A DNA stretch of 64,000 nt. Source: Phenylobacterium sp. (lineage in GTDB: Bacteria > Pseudomonadota > Alphaproteobacteria > Caulobacterales > Caulobacteraceae). The notes under the pieces are model-generated. The model saw nothing but the letters and a program-made list of their open reading frames with translations. It did not search any database and was not told the origin of the DNA. The DNA is taken from positions 94,868 through 158,867 of the forward strand of contig NZ_JAUXVZ010000029.1 in the NCBI RefSeq assembly GCF_030680185.1, in the 5' to 3' direction. Shown here in pieces: positions 48,534 through 58,812 of the stretch. How positions within the stretch are numbered: the first letter of the stretch is position 1; each line of letters opens with the position of its first letter. The position numbers and the translations under genes are program-made.

Positions 48534-51017
48534 TTGCGTCTGCCTCCCCGTCGTCGTCCCCCCGCCCGCCTGCGCGCCAGCCTGCTGGCCGGCGCAGCCT
48601 TCGCCAGCCTGTCCGCCGCCGCCATGGCTCAGGAGGTGGGCGACTATGATGATGTGGAGGTGCAGGAGCTCGTGGTCAGCGGCGCGCGGCCGGCAGGCTC
48701 AGTGATCGGCGACATCACCCCCGAGCTCACCCTCTCGCCCCAGGAAATCCGCGCCTATGGGGCGGCCAGCGTCAGCGAACTGCTGGAGGCGCTCTCTCCC
48801 CAGATCGGCAGCGGCCAGGGCGGCGGGCGTCCCGTCATTCTGATCAATGGCGGCCGCATCTCGGGCTTTTCCGAGATCCGCGACCTGCCCACCGAGGCCA
48901 TCGCCCGGGTGGAGATCCTGCCCGAGGAGCTCTCCCTGAAGTACGGCTATCCCGCCGAGCAGAAGGTGGTGAACATGGTCCTGCGGCCCCGGTTCCGCGC
49001 CACCCTGGTGGAGGGCACGGTCAGGACGCCGACCCAGGCCGGCGGCGGCGAGACCCTCGGCGCGCACGGCGCGCGGCTCGACATCCTGCAGGGCCGTCGC
49101 CTGACGGTGGACGGCAAGGCCAACTGGACCAGCTCCATCGAGGAGAGCGACCGCGACATCACCGGCGGCGAAGGCGCCTTCCGCTCGCTGCAGCCCCAGT
49201 CCAGCGACGTCGCCCTGAACGCTGTCTATGCCCGGCCGCTGGACAACGGCGTCTCGTTCTCGGTGAACGGCCTGTTGGAGACCAGCGAGAGCGAATCCCG
49301 CCAGGGCCTGTCGCCCTTTGGACCCGAAGCCCAGCTGAGAAACACTGAGCGCCAGACCGCCCGCCTGGCGGCCTCGGCCAATGGCGCCCTGGCCGGCTGG
49401 CAGTGGTCGACCACCGCCGAGATCGAGCGCGGCGAGGTGGAGACCGATACCGACCGGGCCTCGGGCGGGCGGGCCTTCCAGGACACCGCCCGCACGGTGA
49501 CCACCTCCGGCGCGGCCGATCTGGTGCTGAATCGCGCCTTCGGGGAGCTGCCGGCCGGCCAGATCAGCACCGCCCTGACGGCCAGGGCCTCGGCCACCGA
49601 ACTGGAGAGCGAGGCCACGCGACTCGGCGCCTTTCAGGCCAGCGATCTGTCGCGGACCGTGGGCGAGCTGCGCGGCAATTTCGACATCCCGCTGACCCGG
49701 GCCGGCGAAGGCCTGGGCGAGCATATCGGCCGCCTGTCGGCGAATCTGAACCTGGGCGTCGAGCAGGTCTCCGACTTCGGCGCCCTGGAGACCTGGGGCT
49801 ATGGCCTGAACTGGCGGCCGACCCCGGAGCTGCGCCTGCTCGGATCCTTCAGCCGCAGCGGCGAGGCGCCGACCATGAACCAGCTGGGGGACCCCGTGAC
49901 GGTCACCACCGGGGTTCGCGTCTTCGACCTGACCCGCGGCGAGACCACCGAGGTCGCCCGCACCACCGGCGGCCTGGCCACCCTGGACGCCGGCCAGAAG
50001 GACGTCTTCAAGCTTGGCGCCACCTACCAGCCTTTTGACGAGATCAATCTGCGGCTGCAGGCCAACTACGTCTCGAGCCGCACCCACGACGCCATCGTCG
50101 CCTTTCCCTCGGCCTCGACCCAGGTTGAGGCGGCCTTCCCCGACCGTTTCACCCGCGACACGTCGGGCGCCCTGACCGCCATCGATGCGCGGCCGGTCAA
50201 CTTTGCCCTGCAGGCCCGGGACGAGGTGCGATGGGGCCTGACCTATTCGCGCCAGATCGGCTCAGAGCCCACCGCCGATGAACGGGCCGAGATGCGGCGT
50301 CGCTTCGAGGCCGCCCGCCCGGCCGCCGCAGCGGGAACCGAGGCTCAGACCCCCGCCCGGGGCGGCGCGCAGGCAACCGCCGAACGCCCGCCGTCCGGCG
50401 AGGGTCCGCCTGATGGCCCCCCGCCCGGCGATGGCGCGGGCCCTTCGGGTCCCCCCGGCGGCGGCATGGCCATGGGTGGTCGAGGCCCAGGCGGCCCTGG
50501 CGGCGGCTTTGGCGGCTTCGGCGGCGGCGGGCCCCGCAGCGGGGTCTTCCAGGTCGGTTTCTATCACACGCTCGCCCTGCGCGATGAGGTGCAGATCGGC
50601 GCCGGCATGCCCAAGCTCGACCTGCTGGATGGCGCAGCCCTGGGGTCGGGCGGCGGCTCGCCGCGCCATCAGCTGGAGCTGCAGACCAACTATTCCAAGG
50701 CAGGTGTCGGGGTGGCCATGAACGCCAACTGGCAGAGCGCCACCACGATCTCCGGCAGCACACCGGAAGGAGATCTGGAGTTCTCCGACCTGGCCACAGT
50801 CAGCCTACGTCTGTTCGCCGATCCCGGCCGCCAGCGCTGGGCGCGAGACTATCCCTGGCTGCGCGGCGCCCGGGCGACCCTGTCGATCGACAACCTCTTC
50901 GACGCCCGCCAGGAGGTGCGCACCGGCGACGGCGCGATCCCGATCACCTACCAGCCGGACCTGCTCGATCCTGTGGGCCGGACGGTTCGGCTGACCGTGC
51001 GCAAGCTGATCTTCTGA
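48534..51017 (+). CDS. TonB-dependent receptor-like outer membrane protein
   Basis: TTG start, signal peptide, plug-like region (LLEALSPQIGSGQGGGRPVILINGGRISGFSEIRDLPTEAIARVEILPEE), beta-barrel-like repeats. Confidence 0.8.
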   Translation: MRLPPRRRPPARLRASLLAGAAFASLSAAAMAQEVGDYDDVEVQELVVSGARPAGSVIGDITPELTLSPQEIRAYGAASVSELLEALSPQIGSGQGGGRPVILINGGRISGFSEIRDLPTEAIARVEILPEELSLKYGYPAEQKVVNMVLRPRFRATLVEGTVRTPTQAGGGETLGAHGARLDILQGRRLTVDGKANWTSSIEESDRDITGGEGAFRSLQPQSSDVALNAVYARPLDNGVSFSVNGLLETSESESRQGLSPFGPEAQLRNTERQTARLAASANGALAGWQWSTTAEIERGEVETDTDRASGGRAFQDTARTVTTSGAADLVLNRAFGELPAGQISTALTARASATELESEATRLGAFQASDLSRTVGELRGNFDIPLTRAGEGLGEHIGRLSANLNLGVEQVSDFGALETWGYGLNWRPTPELRLLGSFSRSGEAPTMNQLGDPVTVTTGVRVFDLTRGETTEVARTTGGLATLDAGQKDVFKLGATYQPFDEINLRLQANYVSSRTHDAIVAFPSASTQVEAAFPDRFTRDTSGALTAIDARPVNFALQARDEVRWGLTYSRQIGSEPTADERAEMRRRFEAARPAAAAGTEAQTPARGGAQATAERPPSGEGPPDGPPPGDGAGPSGPPGGGMAMGGRGPGGPGGGFGGFGGGGPRSGVFQVGFYHTLALRDEVQIGAGMPKLDLLDGAALGSGGGSPRHQLELQTNYSKAGVGVAMNANWQSATTISGSTPEGDLEFSDLATVSLRLFADPGRQRWARDYPWLRGARATLSIDNLFDARQEVRTGDGAIPITYQPDLLDPVGRTVRLTVRKLIF

Positions 51018-51023
51018 AGATAA

Positions 51024-51052
51024 GAGCGGCCGGCCTCAGCCGCCGGCCGCTC
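51024..51052. terminator. Hairpin between convergent genes
   Basis: GAGCGGCCGGC-ctcagcc-GCCGGCCGCTC, perfect 11-bp arms. Confidence 0.75.
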
Positions 51053-51059
51053 CCGCGCC

Positions 51060-52085
51060 CTAGAACTCCAGGACGATCTTGCCGAAGTGTTCGCCGCCGG
51101 CCATGGCCGCAAAGGCCGCCTTGGCCTCGGTCCAGGGGAAGACCTTGTCCACCACAGGGGCGATGCGATGGAGCTCGATCGCCTTGCACATGGATTCGAA
51201 CATGTCGCGGGAGCCGACGAAGACCCCCTGCATCTTCGCCGCATTGCCGATCAGGACCGCCGGATTGATGCCGGCGCCGCCCTGGGCGACCACGCCGATG
51301 ATGGCGATATGGCCGCCGATGCGGATGGCCTTTAGGCTCTGGTCGATGGTGCCCTGGCCGCCCACCTCCATGATGAAGTCCGCCCCCACCCCGCCGGTCG
51401 CCTCGCGCACGGGCTTGGCCCATTCCGGGGTCTGGCGGTAGTTGACCAGGTGATCGGCGCCCAGGTCCTTGGCCCGGGCGAGCTTCTCGTCGGAGGACGA
51501 GGTGATCAGGGCCCGCAGGCCCGCGGCCTTGGCGAACTGCAGGCCGAAGATCGACACCCCGCCGGTGCCCTGCAGGACCACCGTGTCGCCCAGCTGCAGG
51601 TCTGCGTCCTCGAACAGGGCCCGCCAGGCGGTCAGCGCCGCGCACGGCAGGGTCGCCACCTGTTGGTCGGTCAGGAAGTCCGGAACCTTGGACACACCTT
51701 CCTGGCTGAACACCGCCAGTTCACGCCCCGCGCCTGGGATCGGCGAGCCCAGCGCCGTCATCGCCTTTTCCAGGGTCGGCGGCCCAGACAGCCAGCCCTG
51801 GAAGAACAGGGTGGCCACCCGATCGCCGACCTTCACCCGGGTCACGCCCTCGCCCACGGCCTCGATCACCCCGCAGCCGTCCGAGAACGGGGTCACTGAG
51901 CCGCCGGTGGCCGAGCCGCGGCTGTACATGCCGTTGATCATCAGCCAGTCGCGATAGTTCAGGGAGACCGCCTTCATCCGCACCAGCACCTCGCCAGGGC
52001 CGGGCTTGGGCTCGGGCGCCTCGACGATCGTCAGGTGGTCCAGGCCCCACGGTTCAGCCGCTTGCAGTGCGCGCATGGTCTTCAT
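51060..52085 (-). CDS. Zinc-type alcohol dehydrogenase-like (MDR superfamily) protein
   Basis: PGPGEVLVRMKAVSLNYRDWLMINGMY; DTVVLQGTGGVSIFGLQFAKAAGLRALITSSSDEKLARAKDLGADHLVNY. Confidence 0.9.
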   Translation of the reverse strand: MKTMRALQAAEPWGLDHLTIVEAPEPKPGPGEVLVRMKAVSLNYRDWLMINGMYSRGSATGGSVTPFSDGCGVIEAVGEGVTRVKVGDRVATLFFQGWLSGPPTLEKAMTALGSPIPGAGRELAVFSQEGVSKVPDFLTDQQVATLPCAALTAWRALFEDADLQLGDTVVLQGTGGVSIFGLQFAKAAGLRALITSSSDEKLARAKDLGADHLVNYRQTPEWAKPVREATGGVGADFIMEVGGQGTIDQSLKAIRIGGHIAIIGVVAQGGAGINPAVLIGNAAKMQGVFVGSRDMFESMCKAIELHRIAPVVDKVFPWTEAKAAFAAMAGGEHFGKIVLEF

Positions 52086-52155
52086 CTCCACTGTTTTCGC
52101 CAGTTTCGTCGGGCGCCCCTGGGGCATTCAAGGCCGCGTGGGCTATATTGGCTCC

Positions 52156-52770
52156 ATGTCCCCTCGCCTCCTCCTCGCCGGTTTCGGCAGTTTTCCGGCC
52201 GCGCCGCTCAATCCGTCGGCCGCCGTCATCGCCACCCTGGCCCGTGAGGGCTGGGCGCCGCCCGGCTCAGAGATCGACTACCTTACCCTGCCCGTTCAGT
52301 GGCAAGGCGCAGCCGAGACGATCCTGCGCGAGGTTCAGGCGCGCCCGGTTGGCGGCATTCTGGTGGTCGGCGTGGCGGTGGAGGCGCAGACCTTCCGCGT
52401 CGAGACCCTGGGTCGCAACTGCGCCAGTCCCGACCGCCCCGATCAGGCCGGCCGGGTCTGGGGCTCGGCCTGCGTGGCCGAGGCGGGTGAGGACGTGATC
52501 GCGTCCACTGCGCCCTGCCAGGCCATGGCTTCGGCCCTGGAGACCGAGGGCCTGCCGGTCACCCTGTCGGAGGATGCTGGCGACTATCTCTGCAACTTCA
52601 CCCTCTACCGCCTGCTGCACACCAAAGCGGCCCCAAAGGTAGGCTTTCTGCATGTGCCCCAGGCTCGGGAGTGTGCGGAGACGGCGACCTTCGACCTCGC
52701 CCAGATCCGCCAGGCGGTGAGCGCCACAGCCGCCGCCTTCTGCGCCGAGCTCACCCGTCCAGCCGCCTGA
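52156..52770 (+). CDS. Pyroglutamyl-peptidase I-like (peptidase C15 family) protein
   Basis: LLLAGFGSFPAAPLNPSA; GDYLCNFTLYRLLH (Cys); VGFLHVPQ (His). Confidence 0.82.
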   Translation: MSPRLLLAGFGSFPAAPLNPSAAVIATLAREGWAPPGSEIDYLTLPVQWQGAAETILREVQARPVGGILVVGVAVEAQTFRVETLGRNCASPDRPDQAGRVWGSACVAEAGEDVIASTAPCQAMASALETEGLPVTLSEDAGDYLCNFTLYRLLHTKAAPKVGFLHVPQARECAETATFDLAQIRQAVSATAAAFCAELTRPAA

Positions 52771-53914
52771 CTCCGTAGAGCCGCAGGGCGCCGGCCAGGC
52801 CCAGCGCCGACATGGCGGCCATGGCGAAATAGCCATAGGCGCCGACCGCGTCATAGAGGCCGCCGGAGACGATGGTGGCCAGGCCGATCAGCAGGCCGCC
52901 GGAAAAGGCCGAGTTCATGGTCTGGGCCGATGAGGCGTTGGCCGGGGTCGACAGCCGCTCCACCAGCTGCAGCGAGGCCATGAAGGTGGCGGCGAAGCTG
53001 AGCGCATGCAGGGCCTGGATGGGAAACAGCAGCCAGAGCGGCGGCGACAGGGCCAGCGTCCCCCAGCGCACCACCGCGGCCGCCCCGCCGATCACCAGCA
53101 GCCGCCGGGGCCCGATGGCGCGCCGCCAGGGCTCCATGAACCACAGGAAGCCGATCTCCACGGCGACCCCGAAGCCCCAGAGGACGCCGGTCAGGCTTTC
53201 GGGGATCCCCTGCGCCTTCCAGACCAGGGCCGAGAAGCCGTAATAGAAGGCGTGGGCCGATTGGATCAGTCCCACCGAGACCACCGCCAGCATGAAGCCG
53301 CCGTCGCGCACCAGGGAGCCGAGACCGGCCAGGCTTTCCGACAGGGCCGCGCGGCCGCCCTCCTCGCGCACCGGATCTGGGGGCAACAGGAAGCGGGTGC
53401 CCACCGCCGTCAGCAGGGCGGCCACGACGATCCAGATCAGCACCAGGTCGGCGGGTCCCTGAACCAGCATCACCCCCATGACCACATTGGCCAGGATGAA
53501 GGCGGCCGAGCCGATGCCCCGGGGCCAGCCATAGTTGAAGCCGTCCCGCCGGGCCCGGGCCAGCACGATGACGTCGGTCAGCGGCGAGACCGTCGAGATG
53601 GCCGAGGCGGCCACGAACCAGACGGCGAACCACCACCAGAAGCCGAACGGCGCGGCCAGCAGGATGTAGGCCACAGTGGCCAGCGCCCCCATGAGCATCA
53701 GCGGCGTGCGGCGCAGGGCAAAGCTGTCGGCCCAGACCCCGATGGCCGGCGCGGTGATCACACGCGCCATCATCGGCGCTGAGAGGATCAGGCCGATCTC
53801 GGCGCCGCTCAGGCCATGGCGGGCGAACCAGATGGGAATGTAGGGCGCGCTGGCGCCGGTGCCCACGAAGATGGCCGAATAGAACAGGCCCAGACGCAAG
53901 GGCAGCGAGGGCAT
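52751..53914 (-). CDS. MFS transporter (phenylpropionate permease/PPP-like)
   Basis: LRLGLFYSAIFVGTGASAPYIPIWFARHGLSGAEIGLILSAPMMARVITAPAIGVWAD. Confidence 0.85.
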   Translation of the reverse strand: MPSLPLRLGLFYSAIFVGTGASAPYIPIWFARHGLSGAEIGLILSAPMMARVITAPAIGVWADSFALRRTPLMLMGALATVAYILLAAPFGFWWWFAVWFVAASAISTVSPLTDVIVLARARRDGFNYGWPRGIGSAAFILANVVMGVMLVQGPADLVLIWIVVAALLTAVGTRFLLPPDPVREEGGRAALSESLAGLGSLVRDGGFMLAVVSVGLIQSAHAFYYGFSALVWKAQGIPESLTGVLWGFGVAVEIGFLWFMEPWRRAIGPRRLLVIGGAAAVVRWGTLALSPPLWLLFPIQALHALSFAATFMASLQLVERLSTPANASSAQTMNSAFSGGLLIGLATIVSGGLYDAVGAYGYFAMAAMSALGLAGALRLYGVRRLDG

Positions 53915-53962
53915 GGGTCAAGCCTGTGGGGCGGTTGGCGCCCCTCAGGCTCTAATCTGAGT

Positions 53963-54994
53963 CTAGCGTGACCGGTAGCTGACCGGCCAATCGTCGCTCA
54001 TCACCCCCTGGCACTCCGGCATCAGCACCTGATGGGCCACGGCGAAAGCTTCGCCGGTCCAGATCCACTCGGTGATCGCACCGCAGTCGCCCAGCCCGCG
54101 GCCCTTGTCGAAGTTCATCAGGGTCTGGGTCTTGGGGTCGAAGCTGATGTTCATCAGTTCGGACGTCGTCTCGTCGCTGGGATAGGAGAGCTCGAGGGGG
54201 CGGACATCGCCGCCGCGCTCATCGGTGAGAAACAGGCGGTAGATGACGTTGTAGGCCCCGCGGGAGCAGACCACCCCCCAGAATAGCCGCCCCTGGCCAA
54301 GCCTGGCCACCTCCGGCGCAAAACCCAGGTCAGCGATGTCGTCGTCGCAGTCGCGCAGCTGCGCCTGCATGGCCGGCGACGGGGTCGTGGGCAGCCGGGC
54401 CTGGCTGACGGCGGGCGCGGCCTTGATCGCGGGCGGCTGGGACGGCGCTGGAACGGCCGAAGCGGGCCGCGCCCCCCGGGCCACCAGGGCGGTGACCGTG
54501 CCGGCCCGCTTCTGGCGATCATCCATGAACCGCATGGCCGCGCTCGATCCTGCCAGGGAGATGGTGGCGGCGGGGTTCTGGCCCTCCATCAGGGTCAGGG
54601 TGCGACCATTGACGAGCACCGCCAGCAGGGCGCGGGTCTGGGCGGGCGTCAGTTCGGTCACGCGACGCTCGGGATCCTCCGCCATCGGCGTGGCGGGCAC
54701 AGCGGCCAGGCCGCTCGGCGAGGCGCCGTCCACCGCCAGGCGCAGGGTGGCCGCCGCAGTTCCCGCGGTGATCACGCTGATGGTCGGCTCGGCGCCCGGT
54801 CCCGTCTCGCGGCGTAGCTTCAGCAGGGCGGAACTGCCCATCTCCCCCAGTTCGCCAAAACCCATGGCGGTGCAGACCTGGACATTGTCGCAGACCACGG
54901 CCCAGTGGCCGAAGCTGCCGCTGTCGGCGGTCGCGCCGCCGCCGAGGCTCAGGGTGAACGCCGCTGCGGCCAGTCCCAACTTCCGCAAGTCCAT
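53963..54994 (-). CDS. DUF1176-like secreted protein
   Basis: Signal peptide; FGHWAVVCDNVQVCTAMGFGE; C-terminal RGLGDCGAITEWIWTGEAFAVAHQVLMPECQGV. Confidence 0.82.
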   Translation of the reverse strand: MDLRKLGLAAAAFTLSLGGGATADSGSFGHWAVVCDNVQVCTAMGFGELGEMGSSALLKLRRETGPGAEPTISVITAGTAAATLRLAVDGASPSGLAAVPATPMAEDPERRVTELTPAQTRALLAVLVNGRTLTLMEGQNPAATISLAGSSAAMRFMDDRQKRAGTVTALVARGARPASAVPAPSQPPAIKAAPAVSQARLPTTPSPAMQAQLRDCDDDIADLGFAPEVARLGQGRLFWGVVCSRGAYNVIYRLFLTDERGGDVRPLELSYPSDETTSELMNISFDPKTQTLMNFDKGRGLGDCGAITEWIWTGEAFAVAHQVLMPECQGVMSDDWPVSYRSR

Positions 54995-55121
54995 GACCTG
55001 TCTCCTTGCGCCCAGCGCGATTTCCTCAACCTATGGCGCAGGGCTGAGTCAGCCTTGCACCGTCCTTGGCGCGGCCGTCGCCGGCGCGCCTCAAGGCGCC
55101 CACATAACGCAGGAGGACGCC

Positions 55122-55496
55122 ATGGGTGTCGACCGATTCTGGCTGGGGCTGGCGGCCCTCGGGGGCTTTCTGTCGGTGGCCCTCGGCGCCTTCGGAGCCC
55201 ACGCGATTGCTGATCCTCAGGCCAAGGCCTGGATGGACACCGGCGCCACTTATCTGATGGTCCACAGCCTGGCGGTGTTCGCCGCCGCTATTGTTGCAGG
55301 TCAAGGCGGGTGGCTGGCCCGGATCGCGCCGCCCTTCTTCCTCGGCGGCGGGATCATCTTCTGCGGAACCCTGACCGCCATGGCGCTCGGCGCGCCGCGC
55401 ATCCTCGGCGCCGTCACCCCGATCGGCGGACTGATGTTCCTGGTCGGCTGGCTCGTCCTGGCCGTGGCCGCCTTCCGCCTGAAGCCCGCAGCCTAG
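55122..55496 (+). CDS. DUF423 family membrane protein
   Basis: LAALGGFLSVALGAFGAHAI...TGATYLMVHSLAVFAAAI. Confidence 0.92.
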   Translation: MGVDRFWLGLAALGGFLSVALGAFGAHAIADPQAKAWMDTGATYLMVHSLAVFAAAIVAGQGGWLARIAPPFFLGGGIIFCGTLTAMALGAPRILGAVTPIGGLMFLVGWLVLAVAAFRLKPAA

Positions 55497-56695
55497 CTGC
55501 GCCCCGGCAGGGCCAGGGTCCGCAGGGCCAGCGCCGATCCCGCCAGGGCCAGGGCCATGGCGATCCCCATGGGACCGGGGGTGCCGTCATAGGCCAAACC
55601 CGTCAGGCTGGCGGCCACCGCGCCCACCCCGAAGGAGGCCCCGCCCATCAGGGCGGAGACTGAGCCCGAGCGGCTGGCATCGACGCTGAGCGCCCCGGCC
55701 ATGGTGTTGCCCTGGATGAAGCCATAGGTCGCCAGGATCAGGAACAGCAGGGGCAGCACGGTCCAGCGCTCGCCAATCCCGGTCACCGCCGCCAGGGCCA
55801 GCAGCGCCCCGAAGCCCACGGCAATCAGGCTTGCCCGCGCCAGGACCTGATCGGGCCCGACATACTTCAACAGGTAGCGGTTGGCCTGGCTGGCCCCGAT
55901 GACGCCGGCGGCGTTCAGCCCGAACACCCAGCCGAAATTGGCCGGCGAGATCCCATAGACCTCGATCAGCAGGACCGGCGAGGCGGCGATATAGGTGAAC
56001 AGGGTCGCCCCATTGAGCGCGCCGGCCAGGGCGTAGCCCACCAGGCGGCGCTGGCGCAGGAGGGCTGCGAAGGCGGCGAACGGGTTCTCCGCCCGGGCCT
56101 GGACGGCGGTGGCCTCCGAGCGGCTCTCTTCCAGCCGCAACAGCGCAAAGGCGCCGACGATCAGGCCAAAGGCCAGCAGCACCCAGAAGATGGCCCGCCA
56201 GCCGGCGACCTGCAGGATCACGCCTCCCACCAGCGGCGCGACAATGGGGGCGATCCCCATGATCAGCATCAGCAGGGACAACATCCGGGCCGTCTCGGTG
56301 TGATCGAACCGGTCGCGGACAATGGCCCGGGCCACCACCCCGCCAGCGCATCCGCCGAGCGCCTGGACGAAGCGGGCGGCGATCAGCATGTCGGGGCTCG
56401 TCGCCAGAGCGCAGGCTATGGTGGCCAGGGCGTAGACGGCGATGCCGGCCAGGATCGGACCCCGGCGGCCAAAGCGGTCCGAGGCGGGGCCATAGATGAA
56501 CTGGCCGATGGCCATGCCGGCGAAGAAGGCGGCCACCGTGGCCTGGGTCTGGGCGGCGCTGGCTCCCAGGCTCTGGCCGATCTGCGGCAGACTCGGCAGA
56601 TACATGTCGATGGACATTGGCGCGAACGCCGTGAGCGCGCCGAGCAGGATCACAAGACCCCAGGGGGTGGGCGCGGCGGCGGCGGCTTTGGTCAT
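55493..56695 (-). CDS. Bcr/CflA-type multidrug efflux MFS transporter
   Basis: ILLGALTAFAPMSIDMYLPSLPQIGQSLGASAAQTQATVAAFFAGMAIGQFIYGPASDRFGRRGPI. Confidence 0.93.
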   Translation of the reverse strand: MTKAAAAAPTPWGLVILLGALTAFAPMSIDMYLPSLPQIGQSLGASAAQTQATVAAFFAGMAIGQFIYGPASDRFGRRGPILAGIAVYALATIACALATSPDMLIAARFVQALGGCAGGVVARAIVRDRFDHTETARMLSLLMLIMGIAPIVAPLVGGVILQVAGWRAIFWVLLAFGLIVGAFALLRLEESRSEATAVQARAENPFAAFAALLRQRRLVGYALAGALNGATLFTYIAASPVLLIEVYGISPANFGWVFGLNAAGVIGASQANRYLLKYVGPDQVLARASLIAVGFGALLALAAVTGIGERWTVLPLLFLILATYGFIQGNTMAGALSVDASRSGSVSALMGGASFGVGAVAASLTGLAYDGTPGPMGIAMALALAGSALALRTLALPGRS

Positions 56696-56796
56696 GCCCC
56701 TATCTAACCCTCCGGCCCCACAGGGGAAGGGCGCAAGGCTTGCCTCCCCGCCCATATCCCCCCAAATGCCGGGATCAGACCTGTCCGGAGCCCCCC

Positions 56797-57792
56797 ATGG
56801 CGATCGCCCTGCCCCCTGCCCTCGCCGCCGCCATGCCCCCGGTTCAGACCGCCCAGGTGAACGGCATCGAGATGGCCTATTACGAGGCCGGCCCCAAGGA
56901 TGGTCCGGCCATCGTGCTCTGCCACGGCTTCCCGGAGACCGCCTTTTCCTGGCGCCATCAAATCCCGGTCCTGGCGGAGGCGGGCTACCACGTCATCGCG
57001 CCAGACCAGCGCGGCTATGGCCTGAGCTCGGGTCCGGAGGCCGTGGCCGATTACGACATGGAGCACCTGACCGCCGACCTGGTCGCCCTGCTCGATCACC
57101 TGGGCCTTGAGAAGGCGGTGTTCGTCGGGCACGACTGGGGCGGCTTCGTCGTCTGGCAGATGCCGTTGATGCATCGCGAGCGCTGCGCCGGGATCATCGG
57201 CCTCAACACCCCCTACCAGCCCCGCTACCGGGCCGAGCCCATCGAACTGTTCCGCCAGGTCTATGGCCCGGACATGTACATCGTCTGGTTCCAGACCCCG
57301 GGCGAGGCCGACCAGACGCTAGGCGCCGACGTCAACAAGACCATGCGCTTCTTCCTGCGCAAGCCTGCGGCCCTGCGCCAGTCCAGCGAGACCAAGAAGG
57401 GCGGCTCCAGCTTCGCGTTCGCCGCGGGCCTGGCGGCCTATGACCCGGCCGCTGATCAGAGCCAGTTCCTCAGCGACGAGGAGATGGCGGTCTATGTGGC
57501 CCTGTTCGAGCACAGCGGCTTCACCGGCCCGATCAACTGGTACCGCAACTTCACCCGCAACTGGGAGCGGGGCGCCGACCTGCCCACCCGGATCGATGGC
57601 CTGCCCTGTCTGATGATCATGGCCGAGAAGGATGCGGTCCTGCCGCCCGCCATGGCCGACAAGATGGGCGACTACATTTCCGACCTCGAGAAGGTGCTGG
57701 TGACCGACTCCGGGCACTGGACGCAGCAGGAGCAGCCAGAGGCGGTGAACCGCTACATCCTCGACTGGATGCGCAGGCGTTTCCCGGCGTAA
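56797..57792 (+). CDS. Alpha/beta hydrolase, epoxide hydrolase-like
   Basis: LCHGFPETAFSWRHQIPVLAEAGYHVIAPDQRGYG; GHDWGGFVVW nucleophile region. Confidence 0.92.
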   Translation: MAIALPPALAAAMPPVQTAQVNGIEMAYYEAGPKDGPAIVLCHGFPETAFSWRHQIPVLAEAGYHVIAPDQRGYGLSSGPEAVADYDMEHLTADLVALLDHLGLEKAVFVGHDWGGFVVWQMPLMHRERCAGIIGLNTPYQPRYRAEPIELFRQVYGPDMYIVWFQTPGEADQTLGADVNKTMRFFLRKPAALRQSSETKKGGSSFAFAAGLAAYDPAADQSQFLSDEEMAVYVALFEHSGFTGPINWYRNFTRNWERGADLPTRIDGLPCLMIMAEKDAVLPPAMADKMGDYISDLEKVLVTDSGHWTQQEQPEAVNRYILDWMRRRFPA

Positions 57793-57800
57793 ATACAGAC

Positions 57801-58793
57801 ATGGATCGCCCCTCCCCTTTCACCGCCGTCTCATCGCCCGCCCAACGTCGTGGGCTGTTCCCCGAGAACGAGCCCTTCGCCCATGGCTGGCTCGCCACCG
57901 AGAGCGAGCACGAGGTCTATTATGAGGAGTGCGGGAACCCCGACGGTAAGCCCTGCCTGATCCTGCACGGCGGCCCGGGCGGCGCGATCAACCCGACCAT
58001 GCGGCGCTTCTTCGATCCCTCGAAGTGGCGGATGGCGCTGTTCGACCAGCGGGGCTGCGGCCGCTCTCACCCCAACGCCCGGCTGGAGCACAACACCACC
58101 TGGACCCTGATCGCCGATATCGAGCGGCTGCGGGTCAAGCTGGGCGTCGAGAAGTGGACCGTGTTCGGCGGCTCCTGGGGGTCGACCCTGGCGCTCGCAT
58201 ACGCCATCACCCATCCCGACCGGGTCGAGGGCCTGGTCCTGCGCGGGGTCTTCCTGCTCACCGAGAAAGAGCTGCGCTGGTTCTATCAGGACGGCGCCTC
58301 CATGCTGTTCCCCGACGCCTGGGCCCACTTCCTGGCGCCGATTCCGGAGGAGGAGCGCCACGATCTGATGGGCGCCTATCACCGGCGCCTGACCCATGCC
58401 GACCGCCGGGTGCAGGCCGAGGCGGCGACGGCCTGGAGCCAATGGGAAGGCGACACCATCTCCATCCGCGGGCCCGAGGCGCGGCCCTCAAAGTTCAACG
58501 AGGTGGACTTCGCCATCGCCTTTGCGCGGATCGAATGCCACTACTTCGTCAATCGCGGTTTCTTCCCGGAAGACGGCTGGATCCTGAAGAACATCGACAA
58601 GATCCGCGGCATTCCCGGCTGGATCGTCCAGGGTCGGTTCGATGTCGTCACGCCGATGGACGCCGCCTGGCGTCTGAGCCAGGCCTGGCCAGAAGCTAAG
58701 CTGGACGTGGTCTGGGATGCCGGCCACGCCTCCACGGAGCCCGGCGTCGTGGACGCCCTGGTGCGCGCCACCGACCAGGCCCTGGCGGGTTAG
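57801..58793 (+). CDS. pip: Proline iminopeptidase
   Basis: HGGPGGAINPTMRRFFDPSKWRMALFDQRGCGRSHPNA; GGSWGSTLALAYA. Confidence 0.95.
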   Translation: MDRPSPFTAVSSPAQRRGLFPENEPFAHGWLATESEHEVYYEECGNPDGKPCLILHGGPGGAINPTMRRFFDPSKWRMALFDQRGCGRSHPNARLEHNTTWTLIADIERLRVKLGVEKWTVFGGSWGSTLALAYAITHPDRVEGLVLRGVFLLTEKELRWFYQDGASMLFPDAWAHFLAPIPEEERHDLMGAYHRRLTHADRRVQAEAATAWSQWEGDTISIRGPEARPSKFNEVDFAIAFARIECHYFVNRGFFPEDGWILKNIDKIRGIPGWIVQGRFDVVTPMDAAWRLSQAWPEAKLDVVWDAGHASTEPGVVDALVRATDQALAG

Positions 58794-58812
58794 CGCCAGC
58801 CGGCTAGCGCCT

